This document shows positions 21,159 through 33,324 of a stretch of 64,000 nt of DNA, in pieces. The notes under the pieces are model-generated. The model was given only the letters and a program-made list of their open reading frames with translations. It ran no database searches and was not told where the DNA came from. Position 1 is the first letter of the stretch; the number at the start of each line of letters is the position of its first letter. The stretch covers positions 480,676 through 544,675 of the forward strand of contig JAINUF010000027.1 of NCBI GenBank assembly GCA_029718625.1. The letters run 5' to 3'. The stretch is from Synaphobranchus kaupii (taxonomy: Eukaryota > Chordata > Actinopteri > Anguilliformes > Synaphobranchidae). The position numbers and the translations under genes are program-made.

Positions 21159-21394
21159 TTTTTAAAAGTTTTGTTTTCCGTTTTCGCACGCGATGGGGCT
21201 CTTCGCCGAGGTAAAAGGTGGAAACTATCACTGTATTATTCACAATGATGATAATTAAACGTATCCTAATTATGCAGTCGATAACATGCACTCTCGTAAT
21301 TGTGCTCCTTTGGCCGCGTTGATAAACAGAATTAAGCGGAACCGGCGTTTGAAATTTAGAAACAATTTAACCCGGGTCTGCTCATTTCACCTTT

Positions 21395-21431
21395 GCTCAC
21401 GGCCATCCCACACTGAAAAGGCCCGAACCCG
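21395..21431 (+). pseudogene. 5S fragment C (unit 14)
   Basis: Standard fragment; the shared flank reads GGGTCTGCTC instead of GGGTCAGCTC. Confidence 0.8.
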
Positions 21432-21509
21432 AGCTGTATTGTGATAGCGCATTTTCAAAACTCAAGTGTCATCGATTGCAGTGCGCATTAGGTGTAAACG
21501 ACAATTCGG

Positions 21510-21594
21510 CAGCTCAGAGCACCTGTCCTCAAGCGATCCGCTAGCCTCAGCCTTTCAGTAGCTTGGATGACAGGCTCACGCCACCGCGCCCAGC
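21510..21594 (-). ncRNA. 7SL-like segment (after unit 14)
   Basis: Standard sequence. Confidence 0.65.
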
Positions 21595-22260
21595 GAAAGC
21601 CGAATGGCATTTTATTGCTTTTCTAGAAAGCAGTGTTGTGACGTCAAATAGGCATCAGTCTGATTCTCTGCGCAACGTTCCCTAGAGTGGTAGGCTATAA
21701 ATAGGCAGAGGAAACAAGGCCAACAAGAAAACAGCAAACATTAGGTCAATCGTTAGCCGACAGCAACGTGAAGTAAAATAAAAATAATAATAACGGGAGA
21801 TTTTGCAAAAACAAAGCAGAAACTAAATAAGCCCCTCTTCAGTCTGACCGAAGCTAAACGAAAATCGAAATAAAAATAGAAAAGTAAGTAAAAGCAAACC
21901 TACTTAAAATTCAAAGTTATTCTGACAGGTTCGTTAATTTAGCTAAACCAGCAGCCAATCTATGCCTATAAATGAACATTTTGTTGTTAATATGAGTTCT
22001 GTAACTTATTAAATTGAGTTTGCAGGAAAGGATAATTCTGAATAGAAACCGCTTCACGTGCCTTTACGCATGAATCCAAACACACATAGATTTTGATTGT
22101 ACCAAAGAACAAATTCAGATAAGGAAAATGACTAATTATGCAGTCGACAATATGCACTCTCGTTATTGTGCTCCTTTGACCGCGTTGATAAGCAAAATAA
22201 AGCGGAACCGGCGGTTGAAGTTTAGAAATAATTTAACCCGGGTCAGCTCCGGTCACCTTC

Positions 22261-22379
22261 GCTCACGGCCATACCACACTGAAAATGCCCGAACTCGTCT
22301 GATCTCGGAAGCCAAGCAGTGTAGGGCTTGGTTAGTACTTGGATGGGAGACCGCCTGGGAATACTAGGTGCTGTAAGCA
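22261..22379 (+). rRNA. 5S rRNA: 5S rRNA type A (unit 15)
   Basis: Standard A sequence. Confidence 0.93.
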
Positions 22380-22621
22380 TTTTTAAAAGTTTTGTTTTCC
22401 GTTTTCGCACGCGATGGGGCTGTTCGCCGAGGTAAAAGGTGGAAACTATCACTGTATTATTCACAATGATGATAATTAAACGTCTTCGTATCCTAATTAT
22501 GCAGTGGACAATATTCACTCTCGTAATTTTGCTCCTTTGACCGCGTTGATAAGCAAAATTAAACGGAACCGGCGGTTGACGTTTAGAAACAATTTAACCC
22601 GGGTCAGCTCAGGGCAACTTC

Positions 22622-22740
22622 GCTCACGGCCATACCACACTGAAAGAGCCCGAACTCGTCCGATCTCGGAAGCCAAACAGTGTAGGGCCTGGTTAGTACT
22701 TGGATGGGAGACCGCCTGGGAATACTAGGTGCTGTAAGCA
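22622..22740 (+). rRNA. 5S rRNA: 5S rRNA type B (unit 15)
   Basis: Standard B sequence. Confidence 0.92.
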
Positions 22741-22976
22741 TTTTTAAAAGTTTTGTTTTCCGTTTTCGCACGCGATGGGGCTGTTCGCCGAGGTAAAAGG
22801 TGGAAACTATCACTGTATTATTCACAATGATGATAATTAAACGTATCCTAATTATGCAGTCGATAATATGCACTCTCGTAATTGTGCTCCTTTGAACGCG
22901 TTGATAAACAGAATTAAGCGGAACCGGCGTTTGAAATTTAGAAACAATTTAACCCGGGTCAGCTCATTTCACCTTT

Positions 22977-23013
22977 GCTCACGGCCATCCCACACTGAAA
23001 AGGCCCGAACCCG
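22977..23013 (+). pseudogene. 5S fragment C (unit 15)
   Basis: Standard fragment. Confidence 0.8.
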
Positions 23014-23091
23014 AGCTGTATTGTGATAGCGCATTTTCAAAACTCAAGTGTCATCGATTGCAGTGCGCATTAGGTGTAAACGACAATTCGG

Positions 23092-23176
23092 CAGCTCAGA
23101 GCACCTGTCCTCAAGCGATCCGCTAGCCTCAACCTTTCAGTAGCTTGGATGACAGGCTCACGCCACCGCGCCCAGC
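23092..23176 (-). ncRNA. 7SL-like segment (after unit 15)
   Basis: AACC haplotype. Confidence 0.65.
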
Positions 23177-23842
23177 GAAAGCCGAATGGCATTTTATTGC
23201 TTTTCTAGAAAGCAGTGTTGTGACGTCAAATAGGCATCAGTCTGATTCTCTGCGCAACGTTCCCTAGAGTGGTAGGCTATAAATAGGCAGAGGAAACAAG
23301 GTCAACAAGAAAACAGCAAACATTAGGTCAATCGTTAGCCGACAGCAACGTGAAGTGAAATAAAAATAATAATAACGGGAGATTTTGCAAAAACAAAGCA
23401 GAAACTAAATAAGCCCCTCTTCAGTCTGACCGAAGCTAAACGAAAATCGAAATAAAAATAGAAAAGTAAGTAAAAGCAAACCTACTTAAAATTCAAAGTT
23501 ATTCTGACAGGTTCGTTAATTTAGCTAAACCAGCAGCCAATCTATGCCTATAAATGAACATTTTGTTGTTAATATGAGATCTGTAACTTATTAAATTGAG
23601 TTTGCAGGAAAAGATAATTCTGAATAGAAACCGCTTCACGTGCCTTTACGCATGAATCCAAACACACATAGATTTTGATTGTACCAAAGAACAAATTCAG
23701 ATAAGGAAAATGACGAATTATGCAGTCGACAATATGCACTCTCGTTATTGTGCTCCTTTGACCGCGTTGATAAGCAAAATAAAGCGGAACCGGCGGTTGA
23801 AGTTTAGAAATAATTTAACCCGGGTCAGCTCCGGTCACCTTC

Positions 23843-23961
23843 GCTCACGGCCATACCACACTGAAAATGCCCGAACTCGTCTGATCTCGGAAGCCAAGCA
23901 GTGTAGGGCTTGGTTAGTACTTGGATGGGAGACCGCCTGGGAATACTAGGTGCTGTAAGCA
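23843..23961 (+). rRNA. 5S rRNA: 5S rRNA type A (unit 16)
   Basis: Standard A sequence. Confidence 0.93.
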
Positions 23962-24203
23962 TTTTTAAAAGTTTTGTTTTCCGTTTTCGCACGCGATGGG
24001 GCTGTTCGCCGAGGTAAAAGGTGGAAACTATCACTGTATTATTCACAATGATGATAATTAAACGTCTTCGTATCCTAATTATGCAGTCGATAATATTCAC
24101 TCTCGTAATTTTGCTCCTTTGACCGCGTTGATAAGCAAAATTAAACGGAACCGGCGGTTGACGTTTAGAAACAATTTAACCCGGGTCAGCTCAGGGCAAC
24201 TTC

Positions 24204-24322
24204 GCTCACGGCCATACCACACTGAAAGAGCCCGAACTCGTCCGATCTCGGAAACCAAACAGTGTAGGGCCTGGTTAGTACTTGGATGGGAGACCGCCTG
24301 GGAATACTAGGTGCTGTAAGCA
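24204..24322 (+). rRNA. 5S rRNA: 5S rRNA type B (unit 16)
   Basis: Type B with G51A at the start of the A box. Confidence 0.9.
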
Positions 24323-24558
24323 TTTTTAAAAGTTTTGTTTTCCGTTTTCGCACGCGATGGGGCTCTTCGCCGAGGTAAAAGGTGGAAACTATCACTGTAT
24401 TATTCACAATGATGATAATTAAACGTATCCTAATTATGCAGTCGATAACATGCACTCTCGTAATTGTGCTCCTTTGGCCGCGTTGATAAACAGAATTAAG
24501 CGGAACCGGCGTTTGAAATTTAGAAACAATTTAACCCGGGTCAGCTCATTTCACCTTT

Positions 24559-24595
24559 GCTCACGGCCATCCCACACTGAAAAGGCCCGAACCCG
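24559..24595 (+). pseudogene. 5S fragment C (unit 16)
   Basis: Standard fragment, TTTGGCC upstream variant. Confidence 0.8.
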
Positions 24596-24673
24596 AGCTG
24601 TATTGTGATAGCGCATTTTCAAAACTCAAGTGTCATCGATTGCAGTGCGCATTAGGTGTAAACGACAATTCGG

Positions 24674-24758
24674 CAGCTCAGAGCACCTGTCCTCAAGCGA
24701 TCCGCTAGCCTCAGCCTTTCAGTAGCTTGGATGACAGGCTCACGCCACCGCGCCCAGC
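24674..24758 (-). ncRNA. 7SL-like segment (after unit 16)
   Basis: Standard sequence. Confidence 0.65.
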
Positions 24759-25440
24759 GAAAGCCGAATGGCATTTTATTGCTTTTCTAGAAAGCAGTGT
24801 TGTGACGTCAAATAGGCATCAGTCTGATTCTCTGCGCAACGTTCCCTAGAGTGGTAGGCTATAAATAGGCAGAGGAAACAAGGCCAACAAGAAAACAGCA
24901 AACATTAGGTCAATCGTTAGCCGACAGCAACGTGAAGTGAAATAAAAATAATAATAACGGGAGATTTTGCAAAAACAAAGCAGAAACTAAATAAGCCCCT
25001 CTTCAGTCTGACCGAAGCTAAACGAAAATCGAAATAAAAATAGAAAAGTAAGTAAAAGCAAACCTACTTAAAATTCAAAGTTATTCTGACAGGTTCGTTA
25101 ATTTAGCTAAACCAGCAGCCAATCTATGCCTATAAATGAACATTTTGTTGTTAATATGAGTTCTGTAACTTATTAAATTGAGTTTGCAGGAAAGGATAAT
25201 TCTGAATAGAAACCGCTTCACGTGCCTTTACGCATGAATCCAAACACACATAGATTTTGATTGTACCAAAGAACAAATTCAGATAAGGAAAATGACTAAT
25301 TATGCAGTCGACAATATGCACTCTCGTTATTGTGCTCCTTTGACCGCGTTGATAAGCAAAATAAAGCGGAACCGGCGGTTGAAGTTTAGAAATAATTTAA
25401 CCCGGGTCAGCTCCGGTCACCTTCGCTCACGGCCACCTTC

Positions 25441-25559
25441 GCTCACGGCCATACCACACTGAAAATGCCCGAACTCGTCTGATCTCGGAAGCCAAGCAGT
25501 GTAGGGCTTGGTTAGTACTTGGATGGGAGACCGCCTGGGAATACTAGGTGCTGTAAGCA
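25441..25559 (+). rRNA. 5S rRNA: 5S rRNA type A (unit 17)
   Basis: Standard A gene. A 16-bp duplication spans the start site, leaving an extra copy of the first 10 nt of the gene at 25425-25434. Confidence 0.91.
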
Positions 25560-25801
25560 TTTTTAAAAGTTTTGTTTTCCGTTTTCGCACGCGATGGGGC
25601 TGTTCGCCGAGGTAAAAGGTGGAAACTATCACTGTATTATTCACAATGATGATAATTAAACGTCTTCGTATCCTAATTATGCAGTGGACAATATTCACTC
25701 TCGTAATTTTGCTCCTTTGACCGCGTTGATAAGCAAAATTAAACGGAACCGGCGGTTGACGTTTAGAAACAATTTAACCCGGGTCAGCTCAGGGCAACTT
25801 C

Positions 25802-25920
25802 GCTCACGGCCATACCACACTGAAAGAGCCCGAACTCGTCCGATCTCGGAAGCCAAACAGTGTAGGGCCTGGTTACTACTTGGATGGGAGACCGCCTGGG
25901 AATACTAGGTGCTGTAAGCA
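25802..25920 (+). rRNA. 5S rRNA: 5S rRNA type B (unit 17)
   Basis: Type B with G75C. Confidence 0.9.
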
Positions 25921-26156
25921 TTTTTAAAAGTTTTGTTTTCCGTTTTCGCACGCGATGGGGCTGTTCGCCGAGGTAAAAGGTGGAAACTATCACTGTATTA
26001 TTCACAATGATGATAATTAAACGTATCCTAATTATGCAGTCGATAATATGCACTCTCGTAATTGTGCTCCTTTGACCGCGTTGATAAACAGAATTAAGCG
26101 GAACCGGCGTTTGAAATTTAGAAACAATTTAACCCGGGTCAGCTCATTTCACCTTT

Positions 26157-26193
26157 GCTCACGGCCATCCCACACTGAAAAGGCCCGAACCCG
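26157..26193 (+). pseudogene. 5S fragment C (unit 17)
   Basis: Standard fragment. Confidence 0.8.
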
Positions 26194-26271
26194 AGCTGTA
26201 TTGTGATAGCGCATTTTCAAAACTCAAGTGTCATCGATTGCAGTGCGCATTAGGTGTAAACGACAATTCGG

Positions 26272-26356
26272 CAGCTCAGAGCACCTGTCCTCAAGCGATC
26301 CGCTAGCCTCAGCCTTTCAGTAGCTTGGATGACAGGCTCACGCCACCGCGCCCAGC
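26272..26356 (-). ncRNA. 7SL-like segment (after unit 17)
   Basis: Standard sequence. Confidence 0.65.
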
Positions 26357-27021
26357 GAAAGCCGAATGGCATTTTATTGCTTTTCTAGAAAGCAGTGTTG
26401 TGACGTCAAATAGGCATCAGTCTGATTCTCTGCGCAACGTTCCCTAGAGTGGTAGGCTATAAATAGGCAGAGGAAACAAGGCCAACAAGAAAACAGCAAA
26501 CATTAGGTCAATCGTTAGCCGACAGCAACGTGAAGTGAAATAAAAATAATAATAACGGGAGATTTTGCAAAAACAAAGCAGAAACTAAATAAGCCCCTCT
26601 TCAGTCTGACCGAAGCTAAACGAAAATCGAAATAAAAATAGAAAAGTAAGTAAAAGCAAACCTACTTAAAATTCAAAGTTATTCTGACAGGTTCGTTAAT
26701 TTAGCTAAACCAGCAGCCAATCTATGCCTATAAATGAACATTTTGTTGTTAATATGAGTTCTGTAACTTATTAAATTGAGTTTGCAGGAAAGGATAATTC
26801 TGAATAGAAACCGCTTCACGTGCCTTTACGCATGAATCCAAACACACATAGATTTTGATTGTACCAAAGAACAAATTCAGATAAGGAAAATGACTAATTA
26901 TGCAGTCGACAATATGCACTCTCGTTATTGTGCTCCTTTGACCGCGTTGATAAGCAAAATAAAGCGGAACCGGCGGTTGAAGTTTAGAAATAATTTAACC
27001 CGGGTCAGCTCCGGTCACCTT

Positions 27022-27120
27022 GAAAATGCCCGAACTCGTCTGATCTCGGAAGCCAAGCAGTGTAGGGCTTGGTTAGTACTTGGATGGGAAACCGCCTGGG
27101 AATACTAGGTGCTGTAAGCA
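27022..27120 (+). pseudogene. 5S type A lacking its first 20 nt (unit 18)
   Basis: A 21-bp deletion removes the start site and 5S positions 1-20, so helix I and the 5' strand of the next helix are gone. It also carries G89A in the C box. The internal promoter is otherwise present, so a defective RNA could still be made. Confidence 0.85.
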
Positions 27121-27363
27121 TTTTTAAAAGTTTTGTTTTCCGTTTTCGCACGCGATGGGGCTGTTCGCCGAGGTAAAAGGTGGAAACTATCACTGTATTA
27201 TTCACAATGATGATAATTAAACGTCTTCGTATCCTAATTATGCGGGTCGATAATATTCACTCTCGTAATTTTGCTCCTTTGACCGCGTTGATAAGCAAAA
27301 TTAAACGGAACCGGCGGTTGACGTTTAGAAACAATTTAACCCGGGTCAGCTCAGGGCAACTTC

Positions 27364-27482
27364 GCTCACGGCCATACCACACTGAAAGAGCCCGAACTCG
27401 TCCGATCTCGGAAGCCAAACAGTGTAGGGCCTGGTTAGTACTTGGATGGGAGACCGCCTGGGAATACTAGGTGCTGTAAGCA
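27364..27482 (+). rRNA. 5S rRNA: 5S rRNA type B (unit 18)
   Basis: Standard B gene; 3' flank TTTTAGCACG variant and 5' flank TGCGGGTCGA variant, both shared with unit 21. Confidence 0.92.
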
Positions 27483-27718
27483 TTTTTAAAAGTTTTGTTT
27501 TCCGTTTTAGCACGCGATGGGGCTGTTCGCCGAGGTAAAAGGTGGAAACTATCACTGTATTATTCACAATGATGATAATTAAACGTATCCTAATTATGCA
27601 GTCGATAATATGCACTCTCGTAATTGTGCTCCTTTGACCGCGTTGATAAACAGAATTAAGCGGAACCGGCGTTTGAAATTTAGAAACAATTTAACCCGGG
27701 TCAGCTCATTTCACCTTT

Positions 27719-27755
27719 GCTCACGGCCATCCCACACTGAAAAGGCCCGAACCCG
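27719..27755 (+). pseudogene. 5S fragment C (unit 18)
   Basis: Standard fragment. Confidence 0.8.
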
Positions 27756-27833
27756 AGCTGTATTGTGATAGCGCATTTTCAAAACTCAAGTGTCATCGAT
27801 TGCAGTGCGCATTAGGTGTAAACGACAATTCGG

Positions 27834-27918
27834 CAGCTCAGAGCACCTGTCCTCAAGCGATCCGCTAGCCTCAGCCTTTCAGTAGCTTGGATGACAGGCT
27901 CACGCCACCGCGCCCAGC
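27834..27918 (-). ncRNA. 7SL-like segment (after unit 18)
   Basis: Standard sequence. Confidence 0.65.
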
Positions 27919-28584
27919 GAAAGCCGAATGGCATTTTATTGCTTTTCTAGAAAGCAGTGTTGTGACGTCAAATAGGCATCAGTCTGATTCTCTGCGCAAC
28001 GTTCCCTAGAGTGGTAGGCTATAAATAGGCAGAGGAAACAAGGTCAACAAGAAAACAGCAAACATTAGGTCAATCGTTAGCCGACAGCAACGTGAAGTGA
28101 AATAAAAATAATAATAACGGGAGATTTTGCAAAAACAAAGCAGAAACTAAATAAGCCCCTCTTCAGTCTGACCGAAGCTAAACGAAAATCGAAATAAAAA
28201 TAGAAAAGTAAGTAAAAGCAAACCTACTTAAAATTCAAAGTTATTCTGACAGTTTCGTTAATTTAGCTAAACCAGCAGCCAATCTATGCCTATAAATGAA
28301 CATTTTGTTGTTAATATGAGTTCTGTAACTTATTAAATTGAGTTTGCAGGAAAAGATAATTCTGAATAGAAACCGCTTGACGTGCCTTTACGCATGAATC
28401 CAAACACACATAGATTTTGATTGTACCAAAGAACAAATTCAGATAAGGAAAATGACTAATTATGCAGTCGACAATATGCACTCTCGTAATTGTGCTCCTT
28501 TGACCGCGTTGATAAGCAAAATAAAGCGGAACCGGCGGTTGAAGTTTAGAAATAATTTAACCCGGGTCAGCTCCGGTCACCTTC

Positions 28585-28703
28585 GCTCACGGCCATACCA
28601 CACTGAAAATGCCCGAACTCGTCTGATCTCGGAAGCCAAGCAGTGTAGGGCTTGGTTAGTACTTGGATGGGAGACCGCCTGGGAATACTAGGTGCTGTAA
28701 GCA
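28585..28703 (+). rRNA. 5S rRNA: 5S rRNA type A (unit 19)
   Basis: Standard A gene. From this unit the spacer switches to the CTTGACGTG form and the 5' flank to CGTAATTGTG. Confidence 0.93.
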
Positions 28704-28945
28704 TTTTTAAAAGTTTTGTTTTCCGTTTTCGCACGCGATGGGGCTGTTCGCCGAGGTAAAAGGTGGAAACTATCACTGTATTATTCACAATGATGATAAT
28801 TAAACGTCTTCGTATCCTAATTATGCAGTCGATAATATTCACTCTCGTAATTTTGCTCCTTTGACCGCGTTGATAAGCAAAATTAAACGGAACCGGCGGT
28901 TGACGTTTAGAAACAATTTAACCCGGGTCAGCTCAGGGCAACTTC

Positions 28946-29064
28946 GCTCACGGCCATACCACACTGAAAGAGCCCGAACTCGTCCGATCTCGGAAGCCAA
29001 ACAGTGTAGGGCCTGGTTAGTACTTGGATGGGAGACCGCCTGGGAATACTAGGTGCTGTAAGCA
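28946..29064 (+). rRNA. 5S rRNA: 5S rRNA type B (unit 19)
   Basis: Standard B sequence. Confidence 0.92.
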
Positions 29065-29300
29065 TTTTTAAAAGTTTTGTTTTCCGTTTTCGCACGCGAT
29101 GGGGCTGTTCGCCGAGGTAAAAGGTGGAAACTATCACTGTATTATTCACAATGATGATAATTAAACGTATCCTAATTATGCAGTCGATAATATGCACTCT
29201 CGTAATTGTGCTCCTTTGACCGCGTTGATAAACAGAATTAAGCGGAACCGGCGTTTGAAATTTAGAAACAATTTAACCCGGGTCAGCTCATTTCACCTTT

Positions 29301-29330
29301 GCTCACGGCCATCCCACAGGCCCGAACCCG
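29301..29330 (+). pseudogene. 5S fragment C, 7-bp deletion form (unit 19)
   Basis: Lacks CTGAAAA (5S positions 19-25), which also removes the second - strand TTTT. Confidence 0.78.
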
Positions 29331-29408
29331 AACTGTATTGTGATAGCGCATTTTCAAAACTCAAGTGTCATCGATTGCAGTGCGCATTAGGTGTAAACGA
29401 CAATTCGG

Positions 29409-29493
29409 CAGCTCAGAGCACCTGTCCTCAAGCGATCCGCTAGCTTCAGCCTTTCAGTAGCTTGGATGACAGGCTCACGCCACCGCGCCAAGC
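29409..29493 (-). ncRNA. 7SL-like segment (after unit 19)
   Basis: Two private changes (+ strand GCTAGCTTCAG and CGCGCCAAGC); the second alters the conserved 5' GCTGGG to GCTTGG. Confidence 0.62.
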
Positions 29494-30158
29494 GAAAGCC
29501 GAATGGCATTTTATTGCTTTTCTAGAAAGCAGTGTTGTGACGTCAAATAGGCATCAGTCTGATTCTCTGCGCAACGTTCCCTAGATTGGTAGGCTATAAA
29601 TAGGCAGAGGAAACAAGGTCAACAAGAAAACAGCAAACATTAGGTCAATCGTTAGCCGACAGCAACGTGAAGTGAAATAAAAATAATAATAACGGGAGAT
29701 TTTGCAAAAACAAAGCAGAAACTAAATAAGCCCCTCTTCAGTCTGACCGAAGCTAAACGAAAATCGAAATAAAAATAGAAAAGTAAGTAAAAGCAAACCT
29801 ACTTAAAATTCAAAGTTATTCTGACAGGTTCGTTAATTTAGCTAAACCAGCAGCCAATCTATGCCTATAATGAACATTTTGTTGTTAATATGAGTTCTGT
29901 AACTTATTAAATTGAGTTTGCAGGAAAAGATAATTCTGAATAGAAACCGCTTGACGTGCCTTTACGCATGAATCCAAACACACATAGATTTTGATTGTAC
30001 CAAAGAACAAATTCAGATAAGGAAAATGACTAATTATGCAGTCGACAATATGCACTCTCGTAATTGTGCTCCTTTGACCGCGTTGATAAGCAAAATAAAG
30101 CGGAACCGGCGGTTGAAGTTTAGAAATAATTTAACCCGGGTCAGCTCCGGTCACCTTC

Positions 30159-30277
30159 GCTCACGGCCATACCACACTGAAAATGCCCGAACTCGTCTGA
30201 TCTCGGAAGCCAAGCAGTGTAGGGCTTGGTTAGTACTTGGATGGGAGACCGCCTGGGAATACTAGGTGCTGTAAGCA
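30159..30277 (+). rRNA. 5S rRNA: 5S rRNA type A (unit 20)
   Basis: Standard A gene; 3' flank TTTTCTCACG variant. Confidence 0.93.
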
Positions 30278-30520
30278 TTTTTAAAAGTTTTGTTTTCCGT
30301 TTTCTCACGCGATGGGGCTGTTCGCCGAGGTAAAAGGTGGAAATTATCACTGTATTATTCACAATGATGATAATTAAACGTCTTCGTATCCTAATTATGC
30401 GGGTCGATAATATTCACTCTCGTAATTTTGCTCCTTTGACCGCGTTGATAAGCAAAATTAAACGGAACCGGCGGTTGACGTTTAGAAACAATTTAACCCG
30501 GGTCAGCTCAGGGCAACTTC

Positions 30521-30639
30521 GCTCACGGCCATACCACACTGAAAGAGCCCGAACTCGTCCGATCTCGGAAGCCAAACAGTGTAGGGCCTGGTTAGTACTT
30601 GGATGGGAGACCGCCTGGGAATACTAGGTGCTGTAAGCA
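30521..30639 (+). rRNA. 5S rRNA: 5S rRNA type B (unit 20)
   Basis: Standard B gene; TGCGGGTCGA variant upstream. Confidence 0.92.
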
Positions 30640-30875
30640 TTTTTAAAAGTTTTGTTTTCCGTTTTCGCACGCGATGGGGCTGTTCGCCGAGGTAAAAGGT
30701 GGAAACTATCACTGTATTATTCACAATGATGATAATTAAACGTATCCTAATTATGCAGTCGATAATATGCACTCTCGTAATTGTGCTCCTTTGACCGCGT
30801 TGATAAACAGAATTAAGCGGAACCGGCGTTTGAAATTTAGAAACAATTTAACCCGGGTCAGCTCATTTCACCTTT

Positions 30876-30912
30876 GCTCACGGCCATCCCACACTGAAAA
30901 GGCCCGAACCCG
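30876..30912 (+). pseudogene. 5S fragment C (unit 20)
   Basis: Standard fragment. Confidence 0.8.
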
Positions 30913-30990
30913 AGCTGTATTGTGATAGCGCATTTTCAAAACTCAAGTGTCATCGATTGCAGTGCGCATTAGGTGTAAACGACAATTCGG

Positions 30991-31075
30991 CAGCTCAGAG
31001 CACCTGTCCTCAAGCGATCCGCTAGCCTCAGCCTTTCAGTAGCTTGGATGACAGGCTCACGCCACCGCGCCCAGC
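30991..31075 (-). ncRNA. 7SL-like segment (after unit 20)
   Basis: Standard sequence. Confidence 0.65.
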
Positions 31076-31741
31076 GAAAGCCGAATGGCATTTTATTGCT
31101 TTTCTAGAAAGCAGTGTTGTGACGTCAAATAGGCATCAGTCTGATTCTCTGCGCAACGTTCCCTAGAGTGGTAGGCTATAAATAGGCAGAGGAAACAAGG
31201 TCAACAAGAAAACAGCAAACATTAGGTCAATCGTTAGCCGACAGCAACGTGAAGTGAAATAAAAATAATAATAACGGGAGATTTTGCAAAAACAAAGCAG
31301 AAACTAAATAAGCCCCTCTTCAGTCTGACCGAAGCTAAACGAAAATCGAAATAAAAATAGAAAAGTAAGTAAAAGCAAACCTACTTAAAATTCAAAGTTA
31401 TTCTGACAGGTTCGTTAATTTAGCTAAACCAGCAGCCAATCTATGCCTATAAATGAACATTTTGTTGTTAATATGAGTTCTGTAACTTATTAAATTGAGT
31501 TTGCAGGAAAAGATAATTCTGAATAGAAACCGCTTGACGTGCCTTTACGCATGAATCCAAACACACATAGATTTTGATTGTACCAAAGAACAAATTCCGA
31601 TAAGGAAAATGACTAATTATGCAGTCGACAATATGCACTCTCGTAATTGTGCTCCTTTGACCGCGTTGATAAGCAAAATAAAGCGGAACCGGCGGTTGAA
31701 GTTTAGAAATAATTTAACCCGGGTCAGCTCCGGTCACCTTC

Positions 31742-31860
31742 GCTCACGGCCATACCACACTGAAAATGCCCGAACTCGTCTGATCTCGGAAGCCAAGCAG
31801 TGTAGGGCTTGGTTAGTACTTGGATGGGAAACCGCCTGGGAATACTAGGTGCTGTAAGCA
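31742..31860 (+). rRNA. 5S rRNA: 5S rRNA type A (unit 21)
   Basis: Full-length type A with G89A in the C box, the same change as in the truncated unit 18 copy. Confidence 0.9.
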
Positions 31861-32103
31861 TTTTTAAAAGTTTTGTTTTCCGTTTTCGCACGCGATGGGG
31901 CTGTTCGCCGAGGTAAAAGGTGGAAACTATCACTGTATTATTCACAATGATGATAATTAAACGTCTTCGTATCCTAATTATGCGGGTCGATAATATTCAC
32001 TCTCGTAATTTTGCTCCTTTGACCGCGTTGATAAGCAAAATTAAACGGAACCGGCGGTTGACGTTTAGAAACAATTTAACCCGGGTCAGCTCAGGGCAAC
32101 TTC

Positions 32104-32222
32104 GCTCACGGCCATACCACACTGAAAGAGCCCGAACTCGTCCGATCTCGGAAGCCAAACAGTGTAGGGCCTGGTTAGTACTTGGATGGGAGACCGCCTG
32201 GGAATACTAGGTGCTGTAAGCA
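32104..32222 (+). rRNA. 5S rRNA: 5S rRNA type B (unit 21)
   Basis: Standard B gene; TTTTAGCACG and TGCGGGTCGA flank variants as in unit 18. Confidence 0.92.
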
Positions 32223-32458
32223 TTTTTAAAAGTTTTGTTTTCCGTTTTAGCACGCGATGGGGCTGTTCGCCGAGGTAAAAGGTGGAAACTATCACTGTAT
32301 TATTCACAATGATGATAATTAAACGTATCCTAATTATGCAGTCGATAATATGCACTCTCGTAATTGTGCTCCTTTGACCGCGTTGATAAACAGAATTAAG
32401 CGGAACCGGCGTTTGAAATTTAGAAACAATTTAACCCGGGTCAGCTCATTTCACCTTT

Positions 32459-32495
32459 GCTCACGGCCATCCCACACTGAAAAGGCCCGAACCCG
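32459..32495 (+). pseudogene. 5S fragment C (unit 21)
   Basis: Standard fragment. Confidence 0.8.
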
Positions 32496-32573
32496 AGCTG
32501 TATTGTGATAGCGCATTTTCAAAACTCAAGTGTCATCGATTGCAGTGCGCATTAGGTGTAAACGACAATTCGG

Positions 32574-32658
32574 CAGCTCAGAGCACCTGTCCTCAAGCGA
32601 TCCGCTAGCCTCAGCCTTTCAGTAGCTTGGATGACAGGCTCACGCCACCGCGCCCAGC
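32574..32658 (-). ncRNA. 7SL-like segment (after unit 21)
   Basis: Standard sequence. Confidence 0.65.
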
Positions 32659-33324
32659 GAAAGCCGAATGGCATTTTATTGCTTTTCTAGAAAGCAGTGT
32701 TGTGACGTCAAATAGGCATCAGTCTGATTCTCTGCGCAACGTTCCCTAGAGTGGTAGGCTATAAATAGGCAGAGGAAACAAGGTCAACAAGAAAACAGCA
32801 AACATTAGGTCAATCGTTAGCCGACAGCAACGTGAAGTGAAATAAAAATAATAATAACGGGAGATTTTGCAAAAACAAAGCAGAAACTAAATAAGCCCCT
32901 CTTCAGTCTGACCGAAGCTAAACGAAAATCGAAATAAAAATAGAAAAGTAAGTAAAAGCAAACCTACTTAAAATTCAAAGTTATTCTGACAGTTTCGTTA
33001 ATTTAGCTAAACCAGCAGCCAATCTATGCCTATAAATGAACATTTTGTTGTTAATATGAGTTCTGTAACTTATTAAATTGAGTTTGCAGGAAAAGATAAT
33101 TCTGAATAGAAACCGCTTGACGTGCCTTTACGCATGAATCCAAACACACATAGATTTTGATTGTACCAAAGAACAAATTCAGATAAGGAAAATGACTAAT
33201 TATGCAGTCGACAATATGCACTCTCGTAATTGTGCTCCTTTGACCGCGTTGATAAGCAAAATAAAGCGGAACCGGCGGTTGAAGTTTAGAAATAATTTAA
33301 CCCGGGTCAGCTCCGGTCACCTTC

